The notes beneath the pieces are model-generated. The model searched no databases, was not told the DNA's origin, and saw nothing but the letters and a program-made list of their open reading frames with translations. Source: Actinospica robiniae DSM 44927 (GTDB lineage: Bacteria; Actinomycetota; Actinomycetes; Streptomycetales; Catenulisporaceae). Taken from it: a stretch of 64,000 bases of DNA. The position numbers and the translations under genes are program-made. This document shows positions 20,238-29,036 of this stretch, in pieces. Where the stretch lies: NCBI RefSeq assembly GCF_000504285.1, contig NZ_KI632511.1, positions 7,732,154 through 7,796,153 on the forward strand, read 5' to 3'. The first letter of the stretch is position 1. Each line of letters begins with the position of its first letter.

Positions 20238-21656
20238 CTAAGGCCGAAGAGCCGCGCCCGCCCCGCGTACCTCCTCGAGCAGCAGGCTGACATCGCCGGC
20301 GTCGGTCAGGGGGTTGATCAGGCAGGCGCGCAGTATCGCCCGGCCGCGGAACGTCGAATCGGTGATGAAGGCGCGGCCCGCGGCCTGCACCGCCGCCGCC
20401 GAAGCGGCGGTGAGCCGATCCGCCTCATCGGGCTCTGATCCGGCCGGGGCGTAGCGGAAGGCCACGATCGAGGTCTCGACCGGTGCGGCGAGTTCGAAGT
20501 CGGGGTCGCGCTCGACCAGCTCGCCCAGCAGCCGCGCGGTCGAGGCGCACGCCGTGATGTCCGCGGCCACGCCCTCCCGGCCGCGCGCCGCGATCGCGGC
20601 CCACACCGGCAGCGAACGCGGCGGCCGGGTCTGTTCGATGCCGTACTCGCTGTACCAGCCGAGCTCTCCGGCCGCGTCGTCGCGCAGGTACGCCGGCACG
20701 TAGGAGAACGTCTCGCGCAGCTGCGCGCGGTCGCGCACGAGCAGGCAGCCGACGCCGGCCGGCACCTGCAGCCACTTGTGCGGGTCGAGCGCGAGCGAAT
20801 CGGCCCGCTCCATGCCGGCGTACCGGTGCGCGATCGCCGGATCGAGCACGCCGAGGCCGCCATAGGCGCCGTCCACGTGGAACCAGAGTCCTTCTTCGGC
20901 GGCGATCGACGCGAGCTCGTCGAACGGGTCGACCGCTCCCGTGCTCACCGTGCCGGCCGACCCGACGATCAGGAACGGCACGGCACCGGCCGCGCGGTCC
21001 GCCGCGATCGCCCGCCGCAGCGCGTCCACCTGCAGACCGCCGGATTCGTCCACCGGCGCGACGTGCAGGTTCTCCGAACCGATGCCGAGCAGCTCGACGG
21101 CCTTGCGCACGCAGGAGTGCACTTCCTCGCTGCCGTACGCGACCAGGCGCGGAGCGCCGGACAGGCCGTGCGCGCGCACGTCCCACCCCGCCGCGGCCAG
21201 CGCGCGCTGGCGCGCCGCGCCCACCGCCACGATCGTGGCCATCGACGCGCCGGACGTCAGCAGCCCGGCGCCGGGCTCGTGCGGGAACCCGACCAGCTCG
21301 GCGATCCAGCGCACCGCCGCCCGCTCCAGGTGGACGTCGCCGTGGTCGCCGCCGGCCGACGACGGGTTCATGGCGGCGGCCAGCAGCGCCGCCGCGACGC
21401 CGGCCGGGTGCGGGGCCGCGTTGACCCAGCCGAAGAAGGCCGGGTGCCCGTTGCCCATCGGGTAGGCGAGCACGTCGCGCTCGAGCGCCTCGAGCACCTG
21501 CTCGGCGTCGAGGCCCTGGTCCGGCAGCGCCTGTCCGGCCAGGCCGACCCGCAGCGCCGGCGGCGTCGGCCGCCACACCGGGCCGTCGGCGAGGCCGTCG
21601 AGGTGCCCGGCGGCGATGCGGGCTGCGGTCTGGAGGATGTCGTGCGCGTCTGCCAT
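20238..21656 (-). CDS. PLP-dependent decarboxylase (group II)
   Basis: 472 residues from ATG at 21656; the longer frame upstream runs through the divergent Nudix gene and is rejected. The pattern fits the aromatic-L-amino-acid/glutamate decarboxylase family: LTSGASMATIVAVGAAR, the PLP-binding Asp/Ala segment HVDGAYGGLGVLD, and the Schiff-base Lys in LDPHKWLQVP. It converts an amino acid to its amine with loss of CO2; tryptophan, tyrosine, DOPA or 2,4-diaminobutyrate are all possible. It lies 24 bases downstream of the kinase stop side and is divergent from a Nudix gene. Confidence 0.87.
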   Translation of the reverse strand: MADAHDILQTAARIAAGHLDGLADGPVWRPTPPALRVGLAGQALPDQGLDAEQVLEALERDVLAYPMGNGHPAFFGWVNAAPHPAGVAAALLAAAMNPSSAGGDHGDVHLERAAVRWIAELVGFPHEPGAGLLTSGASMATIVAVGAARQRALAAAGWDVRAHGLSGAPRLVAYGSEEVHSCVRKAVELLGIGSENLHVAPVDESGGLQVDALRRAIAADRAAGAVPFLIVGSAGTVSTGAVDPFDELASIAAEEGLWFHVDGAYGGLGVLDPAIAHRYAGMERADSLALDPHKWLQVPAGVGCLLVRDRAQLRETFSYVPAYLRDDAAGELGWYSEYGIEQTRPPRSLPVWAAIAARGREGVAADITACASTARLLGELVERDPDFELAAPVETSIVAFRYAPAGSEPDEADRLTAASAAAVQAAGRAFITDSTFRGRAILRACLINPLTDAGDVSLLLEEVRGAGAALRP

Positions 21657-21731
21657 GCGCCCCACTTTATGCTCACCGCGGAGGAACCCGACGCCCACCT
21701 CGGATGACGTGAGTGTGGCAGGATCTTCGAC

Positions 21732-22229
21732 GTGACGACGATCGGCTTCACCCCGGAGGAGACCGCCGCCTGGTACGCCTCGGTCCCCAAGCTCGCCCTG
21801 TCCGCCAACGCGGTGCTGCGCGACCCGGAGGGCCGGGTGGCGATGGTGCGCAACACCTACCGTGAGGGCTGGTCGCTGCCGGGCGGCGTCGTCGACGACA
21901 ACGAGGCCCCCGCCGACGCCTGCGTGCGCGAGGTGCGCGAGGAGCTCGGCCACGACGTGGACGGCCCCGTGCGGCTGCTCGCGGTGCAGTGGGCCGAGCG
22001 CGGCGAGGGACCGGTGCAGTTCCTCAGCCTGACCTTCGACGCCGGGGTGTGCCCGGACCCGGCCGCGCTGCGGCCGCAGGAGGAGGAGATCGCCGAGATC
22101 GCCTTCTTCGCCGTGGACGAGCTGCCGCCGGGGCTGCGGCCGTTCATGCGCGCACGGATGGACGCGATCGTCGAGGGCGGCTTCCACGACGTCGCCTATC
22201 TGGAGTCACACCTGCCGCGGCACCCGTGA
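21732..22229 (+). CDS. Nudix hydrolase
   Basis: 165 residues from GTG at 21732. The Nudix box is complete: GGVVDDNEAPADACVREV followed by REELGHD gives GX5EX7REVXEELG. The box comes at about residue 52, after an NTP-pyrophosphohydrolase-like strand pair (LSANAVLRDPEGRVAMVRN). The substrate cannot be told. It is divergent from the PLP decarboxylase and its 3' end overlaps the convergent sirtuin gene by 24 bases. Confidence 0.88.
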   Translation: MTTIGFTPEETAAWYASVPKLALSANAVLRDPEGRVAMVRNTYREGWSLPGGVVDDNEAPADACVREVREELGHDVDGPVRLLAVQWAERGEGPVQFLSLTFDAGVCPDPAALRPQEEEIAEIAFFAVDELPPGLRPFMRARMDAIVEGGFHDVAYLESHLPRHP

Positions 22230-22991
22230 GAGCTCGGCCACCAGCGCCGGCAGGGCCTCGGAGATCGGCTCCCGGACCAGCTCGGTGGCCAGATCGTCGT
22301 AAGGGGTCGGCTCGTTGTTGACGATCACGAGGTCGGCCCCGGCCGCCACCGCGATCTCGCACAGCCCGGCCGCCGGATGCACCCGCAGCGAGGTGCCCAC
22401 GGCCAGGAACACCGCCGCGGCCCGGGCGAACTGCCCGGCCCGCCCGTTCACGTCCTCGTCCAGGAACTCGCCGAACATGACGGTGGCCGGCTTGAGGATC
22501 CCGCCGCAGCGCTCGCACTTCGGGTCCGGCTCACCCGCGTCCACCCGCGCGGCGATCTCGTCCAGCGTGCCGGTCCAGCCGCACTTCGCGTGCGTGCACA
22601 GCACCTCGAAGATGTTGCCGTGCAGCTCGAGCACCTTGCGCGGGGACGAGCCCGCCTTCACGTGCAGCCGGTCCACGTTCTGGGTCAGGATCCGCACCGA
22701 GCGGTGGCGCTCGAGCTCGGCGAGCGCGAGGTGGCCCGGGTTCGGCTCGGCCGTGCGCGCAGGATTGTTCCGGCGGGCGTTCCAGGAGCGTTCGCGCAGC
22801 TGCGGATCGCGCATCTAGTCCACGATGTTCGCGGTGAGCTCCGCGATCGGGTTCTGCGTCCACAGGCCCTGCGGGCTGCGGAAGTCCGGGATCCCGGAGT
22901 CGGTGGAGATACCGGCGCCGGTGAGCACGGCGATCGGGCCGGGGCGGTCGCGCCAGGAGGGGCCCTCGAGCCCCGCGGCGGAGTTCGTCAT
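22206..22991 (-). pseudogene. Sirtuin (NAD-dependent deacetylase), broken by in-frame amber codon
   Basis: From ATG at 22991 the frame encodes the NAD-binding start of a sirtuin ([21 protein letters not shown]), reads 58 codons, meets TAG at 22817-22815, and then continues in the same frame from an immediate ATG for 202 more residues. The rest is intact: TQNVDRLH, LHGNIFE, zinc cysteines in CTHAKC and CERCGG, VMFGEFL, and VGTSLRVHPA. By memory of the family, the stop falls where a Tyr is common, so TAC to TAG is the simplest event. Restart at the ATG would give a fragment lacking the GAGIS loop, hence no deacetylase. Alternatives are a sequencing error or amber readthrough. Confidence 0.82.
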
Positions 22992-23144
22992 GCGGCCAGG
23001 CTAATCGCGCCCGTCAGCGCTCTTCCACAGGATTTCTACGAACCGCGCCCTCGGACCGCGGGCGCAGCCGAGCACGCGCCGCGCCCCCCGCGGCGCTGCG
23101 CGTGCCCTCCCCTCCGCGGCCACTGCGCGTTTTCGGCGGGCGCG

Positions 23145-23801
23145 TCAGCGGTCCTCCACCGAGATCCGCAGCGCCCGGGCGAAGTCCACCGCCAGCTCCA
23201 CCGCCTGGGAGCTGTCGATGACCGCGCCCTTGAGGTTCTCGAACCCGTCGACGCACTCGAGCACGGTGGCGTCCCGGAAGTCGGCCCTGGCCAGCCTGGC
23301 CTTGGCGAACTTGCCGTCGCGCACCGCCGAACCGGGAAACGACACCTCCCGCAGCGAGGCGCCGCTGAAGTCCACGTCCCGCAGGATGCAGTCCTCGAAG
23401 ACCACCTCGTGCAGCTCGGCGCCGCGCAGGTTCACCGCGTCCAGCTTGCAGCGCTGGAACACCACCCGGCGCAGCTGCGCGCCGAAGGCCTCGATCCCGG
23501 CGAACGAGCAGGAGAGCACGCTCGCGTCCAGCCACTCGCTCTCGGCCAGGTCGCCGCTGAGCACCCGCCCGCCGCGCCACCAGACGTCGGTGAACCGGGC
23601 CCGGCGCATCCGTACGCCCTCGAACACGACGTTCTCGAAGGCGCACTCGGTGAACCGGCTGCTGCCGGCGTCCGCGTCCGCCTGGTGCAGCGCGTCGAAG
23701 TGGCACAGGTCGTGGTCCCCGTCGCGCAGCAACGGGCCCCGGTGCGGATCGAGCGCGTGCGCGAACGGGAGCTCGTCGATCTCCCGGGCGATCTTCGTCA
23801 T
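23145..23801 (-). CDS. Pentapeptide-repeat protein
   Basis: 218 residues from ATG at 23801; the frame is open further upstream but only shadows the DJ-1 gene. From about residue 45 to 185 the chain follows the A(D/N)LXX-type pattern with F/L every fifth residue (for example FENVVFEGVRMRRARFTDV, LRGAELHEVVFEDC, LRDVDFSGASLREVSF). These repeats fold into a right-handed square beta-helix. Some members protect DNA gyrase from inhibitors, but most have no known role. It lies on the same strand as the DJ-1 gene 59 bases upstream. Confidence 0.88.
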   Translation of the reverse strand: MTKIAREIDELPFAHALDPHRGPLLRDGDHDLCHFDALHQADADAGSSRFTECAFENVVFEGVRMRRARFTDVWWRGGRVLSGDLAESEWLDASVLSCSFAGIEAFGAQLRRVVFQRCKLDAVNLRGAELHEVVFEDCILRDVDFSGASLREVSFPGSAVRDGKFAKARLARADFRDATVLECVDGFENLKGAVIDSSQAVELAVDFARALRISVEDR

Positions 23802-23860
23802 GGTCCCACCGTAACCGGAGCCGCCGACAGAACCCCTCGTGGCGGCGGCCGCCGCCGCCC

Positions 23861-24496
23861 TCACCCGGTCTTCCTGGACCGGGCCATTCCGGAGAGCTCG
23901 ACGATGCGCGGGCCGGCCTTGGCCGGCGATCCGGCGTCGAACGGCGGCTGCGGGTCGTACTCGATGCCCAGCTGGATCGCCTTGGCCATGTCCTCGCCCA
24001 GGATCTCGGCGACCAGGGTCAGGGCCAGGTCGATGCCGGCCGAGACGCCCGCGCCGGTGACGATCCTGCCCTGGCGCACGACCCGTTCGCTCGTGTACGT
24101 GGCGCCGGTCCGCTCGAGCAGCTCGGTCGCGGCCCAGTGCGTGGTCGCCTTGAGACCGCGCAGCAGTCCGGCCGCGCCGAGCACCAGCGAGCCGGTGCAC
24201 ACGGACGTGGTCCACTGCGTGGTCGCGTGCACCCGGCGGATCCAGTCGAGCAGCACCTCGTCCGTCATCCCGGCGCGCGTGCCCCAGCCGCCGGGCACGA
24301 GCAATATGTCGGCCGCCTCGATCTCGTCGAAGGACGCGTCGGCCTGCAGGCCCAGCATCCGGCTGTCGGTGCGCACGACGCCCTTCGCGGCCGCCGCGAA
24401 GACGACCTTGGCGTCGGGCATCGAGCGCAGCACCTCGTACGGCCCGATCGCGTCGAGGGCGGTGAAGTCGTTGAAGATCGGAATCACGATGTCCAT
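23861..24496 (-). CDS. DJ-1/PfpI family protein (isonitrile hydratase-like)
   Basis: 211 residues. The fold starts MDIVIPIFNDFTALDAIGPYEVL, and the nucleophile elbow is SVCTGSLVLGAAGLL with Cys near residue 99, followed by KATTHW. This is the DJ-1/PfpI layout shared by isonitrile hydratases and the N-terminal domain of GlxA-type regulators. The next gene upstream carries the same domain fused to an AraC DNA-binding domain, so the two probably act in the same pathway. No helix-turn-helix is present here. The enzyme's substrate is unknown. Confidence 0.85.
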   Translation of the reverse strand: MDIVIPIFNDFTALDAIGPYEVLRSMPDAKVVFAAAAKGVVRTDSRMLGLQADASFDEIEAADILLVPGGWGTRAGMTDEVLLDWIRRVHATTQWTTSVCTGSLVLGAAGLLRGLKATTHWAATELLERTGATYTSERVVRQGRIVTGAGVSAGIDLALTLVAEILGEDMAKAIQLGIEYDPQPPFDAGSPAKAGPRIVELSGMARSRKTG

Positions 24497-24549
24497 GCCT
24501 CGATGCTGTCAGGACTCGGACATGGCGGCAATGACGCGCAGGCGACAGA

Positions 24550-25545
24550 TTACGCCATGGCGCTCCCGCCGCCCGGCGCCGTGAACCCGGCTCCGGTGGC
24601 CGCGAACCGCCCCCGGTACTCGTGCGGAGCCACCCCGAGCAGCCGCTGGAACGAGCGCTGCAGCGTGCGCAGCGTGCCGAATCCGCACACGCGCGCGATC
24701 CGCTCCACCCCGTCGTCGGTGGTCTCCAGCAGCCGGCACGCCGCCTCCACCCGGGCCGCCTCCACGTACCCGGCCGGGCTGTGCCCCGTCTCGCCGTGGA
24801 AGACCCGCAGGAACTGACGCTCGCTCAGCCCGACCCGGTCGGCCAGCGCCGGCACGGACAGGTCCGCGCCGGGATGCTCCGCGATGAACCCCAGCAGGTC
24901 CCGGATCGGCTCCCGCGTCGGCCGCTGCGCCCGCAGCTGCACCGAGAACTGACGCTGGCCGCCCGGCCGCTGCACGAACACGACGAGCTGGCGCGCGATC
25001 TCACGTGCCGCGGCCGCGCCGTGATCCTCCTCGACCAACGCCAGAGCGAGATCGATGCCGGCGGTCACGCCCGCCGAAGTGGACACCGCGCCGTCCCGGA
25101 TGAAGATCGGATCCGCGTCCACGCTCACCTTCGGATACCGCGCGGCGAGTTCCTCGGCCCGGCTCCAGTGCGTGGTCGCCTTCCGCCCGTCGAGCAGCCC
25201 GGATTCGGCCAGCAGAAGCGCGCCGTTGCACACGGATGCCGTCCGGCGGCACGATCTCGACGCCCGCGCGATCCACTCGGGGTATTCGGGCCGCCTGATC
25301 GCCACGTCCAGACCCCGGCCGCCGACCACGATCAGCGTGTCCGCGCCCGCGAACGGCGTCGCCGCCTCGGCCACCACCGCAAGGCCGCTGCTGGAGATCA
25401 CCTGACCCGGGTCCAGGGCCAGGGTCCGCAGCGTGTAGCGCCCCGGCGAGTACCGGTCGGCCTGCGAGAAGACCTCCAGCGGGCCGGTCAGATCAAGCAT
25501 CTGGAAGTCCGGGAAGATCAGGAAGGCGATCTCACGGGCCGTCAT
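24550..25545 (-). CDS. GlxA-type AraC regulator with DJ-1/PfpI domain
   Basis: 331 residues from ATG at 25545, which overlaps the ADP-ribosylglycohydrolase stop by 4 bases (ATGA). Residues 1-180 form a DJ-1/PfpI domain with SVCNGALLLAESGLL and KATTHW. Residues about 215-315 form a double helix-turn-helix AraC domain: LSVPALADRVGLSERQFLRVF and VERIARVCGFGTLRTLQRSF. Such proteins sense a small molecule through the DJ-1 domain and switch nearby genes. The neighbouring stand-alone DJ-1 gene is a natural target. Confidence 0.9.
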   Translation of the reverse strand: MTAREIAFLIFPDFQMLDLTGPLEVFSQADRYSPGRYTLRTLALDPGQVISSSGLAVVAEAATPFAGADTLIVVGGRGLDVAIRRPEYPEWIARASRSCRRTASVCNGALLLAESGLLDGRKATTHWSRAEELAARYPKVSVDADPIFIRDGAVSTSAGVTAGIDLALALVEEDHGAAAAREIARQLVVFVQRPGGQRQFSVQLRAQRPTREPIRDLLGFIAEHPGADLSVPALADRVGLSERQFLRVFHGETGHSPAGYVEAARVEAACRLLETTDDGVERIARVCGFGTLRTLQRSFQRLLGVAPHEYRGRFAATGAGFTAPGGGSAMA

Positions 25546-26564
25546 GCCGACGCGTCCGCCAGGCCGGTCGCGACGGCCCCGAGCCGGTCCGCGTACTCGA
25601 TCCGCTCCCGCCATCCGCTCGGGAAGGCCTCGATTCCCAGCGCGGCCCCGGCGAACGCGCCTGCCAGCGCGGCGATCGAGTCCGAGTCGCCGCGCGTGCG
25701 CGCCGCCCGCCGCAGCGCCGCGTGCGGATCGTCGCGGTAGAGCAGGAAGCACAGCAGCGCGGTCGCCAGCGCCTCCTCGGCGATCCAGCCCTCGCCCGTC
25801 GCGTCGCAGGGATCTGTATCGCGGTCACCGGCCGCGATCGCCGCGTCCAGCCGGTCCAGCACCGCGAGGCACTCGTCCCAACCCCTGGCCATGAAGGCCT
25901 CGGGCGACGTGTCGTGGCTGCGCGACCACAGGTCGCCGAGCCAGCCGTGGTGGTAGACCTCGCGCTGCTGCAGCGCCCGATCTCGCAGGGCTGACGGCAC
26001 GTCAGCGGGGTCCATGCCTTCGAGCAGCCACCAGGTGGCGAACGCGGTCAGCTCGCTGGCAGCCAGTCCGGTGGGGTGGCCATGCGTCAGCGCGGCCTGC
26101 AGCTGCGCGGCCCCGGCGCGGGTCGAGGACGAGAGTCTGCCGACGAGCCCGACCGGCGTCACGCGCATGTTCGCGCCGCAGCCCTTCGACCCGGGTATCG
26201 TCGCGCGGACCCACGGCTTGCCCTCGGCGAGGTCTCCGCACGCGCGCAGGCACGTCATGCCCGGCGCCCGGTTGTTATCCGGCGAATGCGCCCAAAGGAC
26301 GAAGCGGCGCGTCCATACGGGTGCGAGCACCTCCGCCGAGAGTGCTGTCCCCGTCTCGAGCACTTCGAGCAAGCCCTCGCCGACCGCGAGCGCCATCTGC
26401 GTGTCGTCGGTCACCAGCGCCGGCTCCGACAGATCGGATGGGCCACCCGAGCCGAAGCTGCGGTCGATGTCGGCAAGCGTGAGGAATTCCGTCGGCTTGC
26501 CGAGTGCGTCTCCATAGGCGAGCCCGAATATCGACCCCGAAACCCGTTCGTGCAGCGTCGTCAT
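25542..26564 (-). CDS. ADP-ribosylglycohydrolase family protein
   Basis: 340 residues. The two metal-binding motifs are present: TDDTQMALAV near residue 52 and RGDSDSIAALAGAFAGA near the C-terminus. The start GSIFGLAYGDALGKPTEF is typical of the ARH/DraG family. These enzymes remove ADP-ribose from proteins or small molecules, with two Mg ions in the active site. It is the first gene of a minus-strand run that continues with the GlxA-type regulator, the DJ-1 protein, the pentapeptide protein and the broken sirtuin. Confidence 0.88.
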   Translation of the reverse strand: MTTLHERVSGSIFGLAYGDALGKPTEFLTLADIDRSFGSGGPSDLSEPALVTDDTQMALAVGEGLLEVLETGTALSAEVLAPVWTRRFVLWAHSPDNNRAPGMTCLRACGDLAEGKPWVRATIPGSKGCGANMRVTPVGLVGRLSSSTRAGAAQLQAALTHGHPTGLAASELTAFATWWLLEGMDPADVPSALRDRALQQREVYHHGWLGDLWSRSHDTSPEAFMARGWDECLAVLDRLDAAIAAGDRDTDPCDATGEGWIAEEALATALLCFLLYRDDPHAALRRAARTRGDSDSIAALAGAFAGAALGIEAFPSGWRERIEYADRLGAVATGLADASA

Positions 26565-26591
26565 ACGGCCGATCGTAGATGTCCTAAGGCC

Positions 26592-27221
26592 CTATACGCC
26601 GAGGACGACCGTGGCGGCGAGGACATCGGCCGCGGAGCGGCGGCCGCGCACCAGCACGGTCTCACCCACCTTCAGCTGTTCGCGGCTGAAGGGATGCGCC
26701 AGCGCACCGAAGCGGGTCGTCGCGCCCAGTTGCACCGTCACGTGTTCGCCTGTAGCGAGGAGGTGGCCGGTGAAGGAGCCCGAGCCGATCGACTCGATGA
26801 CCACCCGAACGTCGACTGCGCGGCCGAGCTTGGCGGCAGCGGTTGCGGTCGCGACGGCGCCGGGCGTCGGGGCGGCTCCGCTCGTGGTGGTGTTCGCGGC
26901 CGGCCCGGAGGAGCCGACCGCCTCGTACGCGCCGAACCCGACGGCGACGGCCAGCGCGGCGGCGCCGGCCAAGACGGCGATGCTGCGCAGGCGTCCGCCG
27001 CTCCCGTTCCCCCGCCCGCCCGGCACCGCCGGGGCCGACGGGTCCACCGGGCCCGACGCCGTGGGAGAGGGCGGATCGGCCGCGTACTCCGGCGGAAATG
27101 AATACGCACCTTGAGTCTCCTGCTGGGCCCGGTCGTCGGCCCGCCGCGCCCGGAAGGCGTCGAAGGCGCCCCACGGCTCCGGCGCCGGATCCGGCTGCTC
27201 GCCCTCGTTCTGGCTGGACAC
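26592..27221 (-). CDS. Membrane-anchored protein with small beta domain (DUF5666-like)
   Basis: 209 residues from GTG at 27221, with GGGGAG about 11 bases upstream; earlier starts give an unlikely Arg/Ser-rich extension. A Pro/acid-rich cytoplasmic part (1-85) precedes one membrane segment near residues 90-112 (SIAVLAGAAALAVAVGFGAYEAV). A short Thr/Ala stalk and a domain of about 75 residues follow outside (VDVRVVIESIGSGSFTGHLL to TVVLGV), which looks like the small OB/DUF5666 beta domain. Function is unknown. Confidence 0.68.
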   Translation of the reverse strand: MSSQNEGEQPDPAPEPWGAFDAFRARRADDRAQQETQGAYSFPPEYAADPPSPTASGPVDPSAPAVPGGRGNGSGGRLRSIAVLAGAAALAVAVGFGAYEAVGSSGPAANTTTSGAAPTPGAVATATAAAKLGRAVDVRVVIESIGSGSFTGHLLATGEHVTVQLGATTRFGALAHPFSREQLKVGETVLVRGRRSAADVLAATVVLGV

Positions 27222-27422
27222 TTCGGTTCGGCTCCCCGCTCGGCTCGCTCGGCTGTGCTGGCAGCGCCAGTACACCCGATCGAGGGTAAAGAGCGCGTCA
27301 ACGCCGCTCCGGCCTGCGGCGCAGGTGGAAAACCGGTTGCGGCCCGCTGCCCGGTATGCCAGGGTCGGCAGTTCGCCCCTCTTCCCCCCGTCTTCGTCCC
27401 CTGACGCCTGTGGAGCCGCCGC

Positions 27423-28214
27423 ATGCGCGTGTACCTGACCGCTGCCCGATTATCGCTGCGACGCAACCTCGCCTACCGGTCCTCGGCCGCCGCCGGGGTG
27501 GTGACCAACACCGCCTTCGGCTGCATCCGCGCCTACGTGCTCGTCGCGCTGTGGAAGCAGAAGCCCGAGATCAACGGCTGGGACCTCGCCGACGCCTGCA
27601 CCTATGCCTTCCTCACCCAGGCCCTGATCGCGCCGATGGGCGTGTTCATGAACGGCACCGAACTCGGCCCGCGCATCCGCAACGGGGACGTGGCCGTCGA
27701 CCTCTACCGTCCGGCGGACTTCCAGTCCTGGTGGCTCGCCCTCGACGCCGGCCGCGCGGCGGGTGCCGCGCTGCTGCGTTCGCTTCCGCCGGTCCTGCTC
27801 GGCGCGCTCGTCTTCCCCGTCGCCCTGCCCCTCTCGCCGGTGCGCTGGGCCGCGTTCCTGCTGTGCTGCGCGGTCGGATACCTCGTCAGCTTCTCACTGC
27901 GCTACCTGATCAGCCTCATCGCGTTCTGGACCATGGACGAGCGCGGCATGGCGTCGATCACCCTCGCGGTCGGCTTCTTCTGTTCCGGGATGATCCTGCC
28001 GCTGACGATCATGCCCGGCGCGCTCGGCGCGATCGTCCAGCACACGCCGTGGGCGGCCATGATCCAGCTCCCGGCTTCGGTCCTGCTCGGCACCCAGCCC
28101 GGTGGAGCGGCCTACGCGCTCGCGTTCGGCCTGACCTGGGCGCTGATCCTGCTGGCCGCCGGCCGCCTGCTCACCGAAGCCGCGCGGCGCAAGGTGGTGG
28201 TGCAAGGTGGCTGA
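27423..28214 (+). CDS. ABC-2 family permease
   Basis: 263 residues with six hydrophobic segments. The opening MRVYLTAARLSLRRNLAYRSS and the layout fit the DUF990/ABC-2 permeases that occur in pairs with an ATPase of the FGQRTTLWWDLP type. It is the first gene of a three-gene exporter operon; its end overlaps the second permease by 8 bases. The substrate is not known. Confidence 0.86.
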   Translation: MRVYLTAARLSLRRNLAYRSSAAAGVVTNTAFGCIRAYVLVALWKQKPEINGWDLADACTYAFLTQALIAPMGVFMNGTELGPRIRNGDVAVDLYRPADFQSWWLALDAGRAAGAALLRSLPPVLLGALVFPVALPLSPVRWAAFLLCCAVGYLVSFSLRYLISLIAFWTMDERGMASITLAVGFFCSGMILPLTIMPGALGAIVQHTPWAAMIQLPASVLLGTQPGGAAYALAFGLTWALILLAAGRLLTEAARRKVVVQGG

Positions 28215-29031
28215 GTCCGCCGAACGCCCGCTGGCCGCCCCCGTCGCCTACCTCCTGCTGGTGCGCATGTGGTCGCGCTCGGTCTGGCAGTACCGCACCT
28301 CGCTGGTGTTGACCGGACTCGGCCAGATGCTGACCACCTCGCTCGACCTGATCGCGATCTTCGTGCTCTACTCGCAGGTCACCGTCCTGGGCGGATTCAC
28401 CCTGCCGCAGACGCTGTACCTCTACGGCACCACCCGGCTCGCCTTCGCCCTGTCCGATCTCGTCGCCAGCGGCGTCGAGAACCTCGCCGACTCGATCCGG
28501 CTCGGCACCTTCGACCTCGTCCTCATCCGCCCGGTCAGCACGCTCGCGCAGGTGCTCGCGGACCAGTTCACCCCCAAGCGACTCGGCAAGCTCGTGCCCG
28601 CCACGGCCACCCTCGTCTGGGCCCTGATCGACCTGCCGGTGCACTGGACCGCGCCGAAGATCGCGGTGTGCCTCGGCACGATCCTGTGCGGGTTCGTGCT
28701 CTACTGCGCCTTCTGGGTCCTGTCCGGCTGTATCAGCTTCCTGGCCGTGGACGCCCGCGAGGTGGCGAACACCTTCACCTACGGCGCCGAGTTCGCCAGC
28801 GAATACCCGCTGACCATCTTCGGCCGTCCGCTCGGGTTCGCCCTGACCTTCGTCCTGCCGGTCGCCTTCGTCACCTGGCAGCCCTCGCTCTACGTGCTCG
28901 GCCACCCCGACCCCTTCGGCCTGCCCGGCTTCCTGCGCCTCGCCTCGCCGGCGGCCGCCGCCCTGTTCTCCGCCCTGGCCGTGCTGGCCTGGCGCGCGAG
29001 TATCCGCCGCTATCGCTCGACCGGGAGTTGA
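28207..29031 (+). CDS. ABC-2 family permease (second subunit)
   Basis: 274 residues from GTG at 28207, inside the 3' end of the previous permease. It has about six membrane segments and the DUF990-like pattern (YLYGTTRLAFALSDLVASGVE, then ADSIRLGTFDLVLIRPVS). It differs enough from the first permease to suggest a heterodimeric channel. The ATPase gene starts 5 bases after its stop. Confidence 0.87.
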   Translation: MAESAERPLAAPVAYLLLVRMWSRSVWQYRTSLVLTGLGQMLTTSLDLIAIFVLYSQVTVLGGFTLPQTLYLYGTTRLAFALSDLVASGVENLADSIRLGTFDLVLIRPVSTLAQVLADQFTPKRLGKLVPATATLVWALIDLPVHWTAPKIAVCLGTILCGFVLYCAFWVLSGCISFLAVDAREVANTFTYGAEFASEYPLTIFGRPLGFALTFVLPVAFVTWQPSLYVLGHPDPFGLPGFLRLASPAAAALFSALAVLAWRASIRRYRSTGS

Positions 29032-29036
29032 CCGCC

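Noticed and set aside
20238-22187. 649-residue form of the PLP decarboxylase
   Set aside because: The extra 177 residues lie opposite the Nudix gene and have shadow-type composition; ATG 21656 gives the usual family length.
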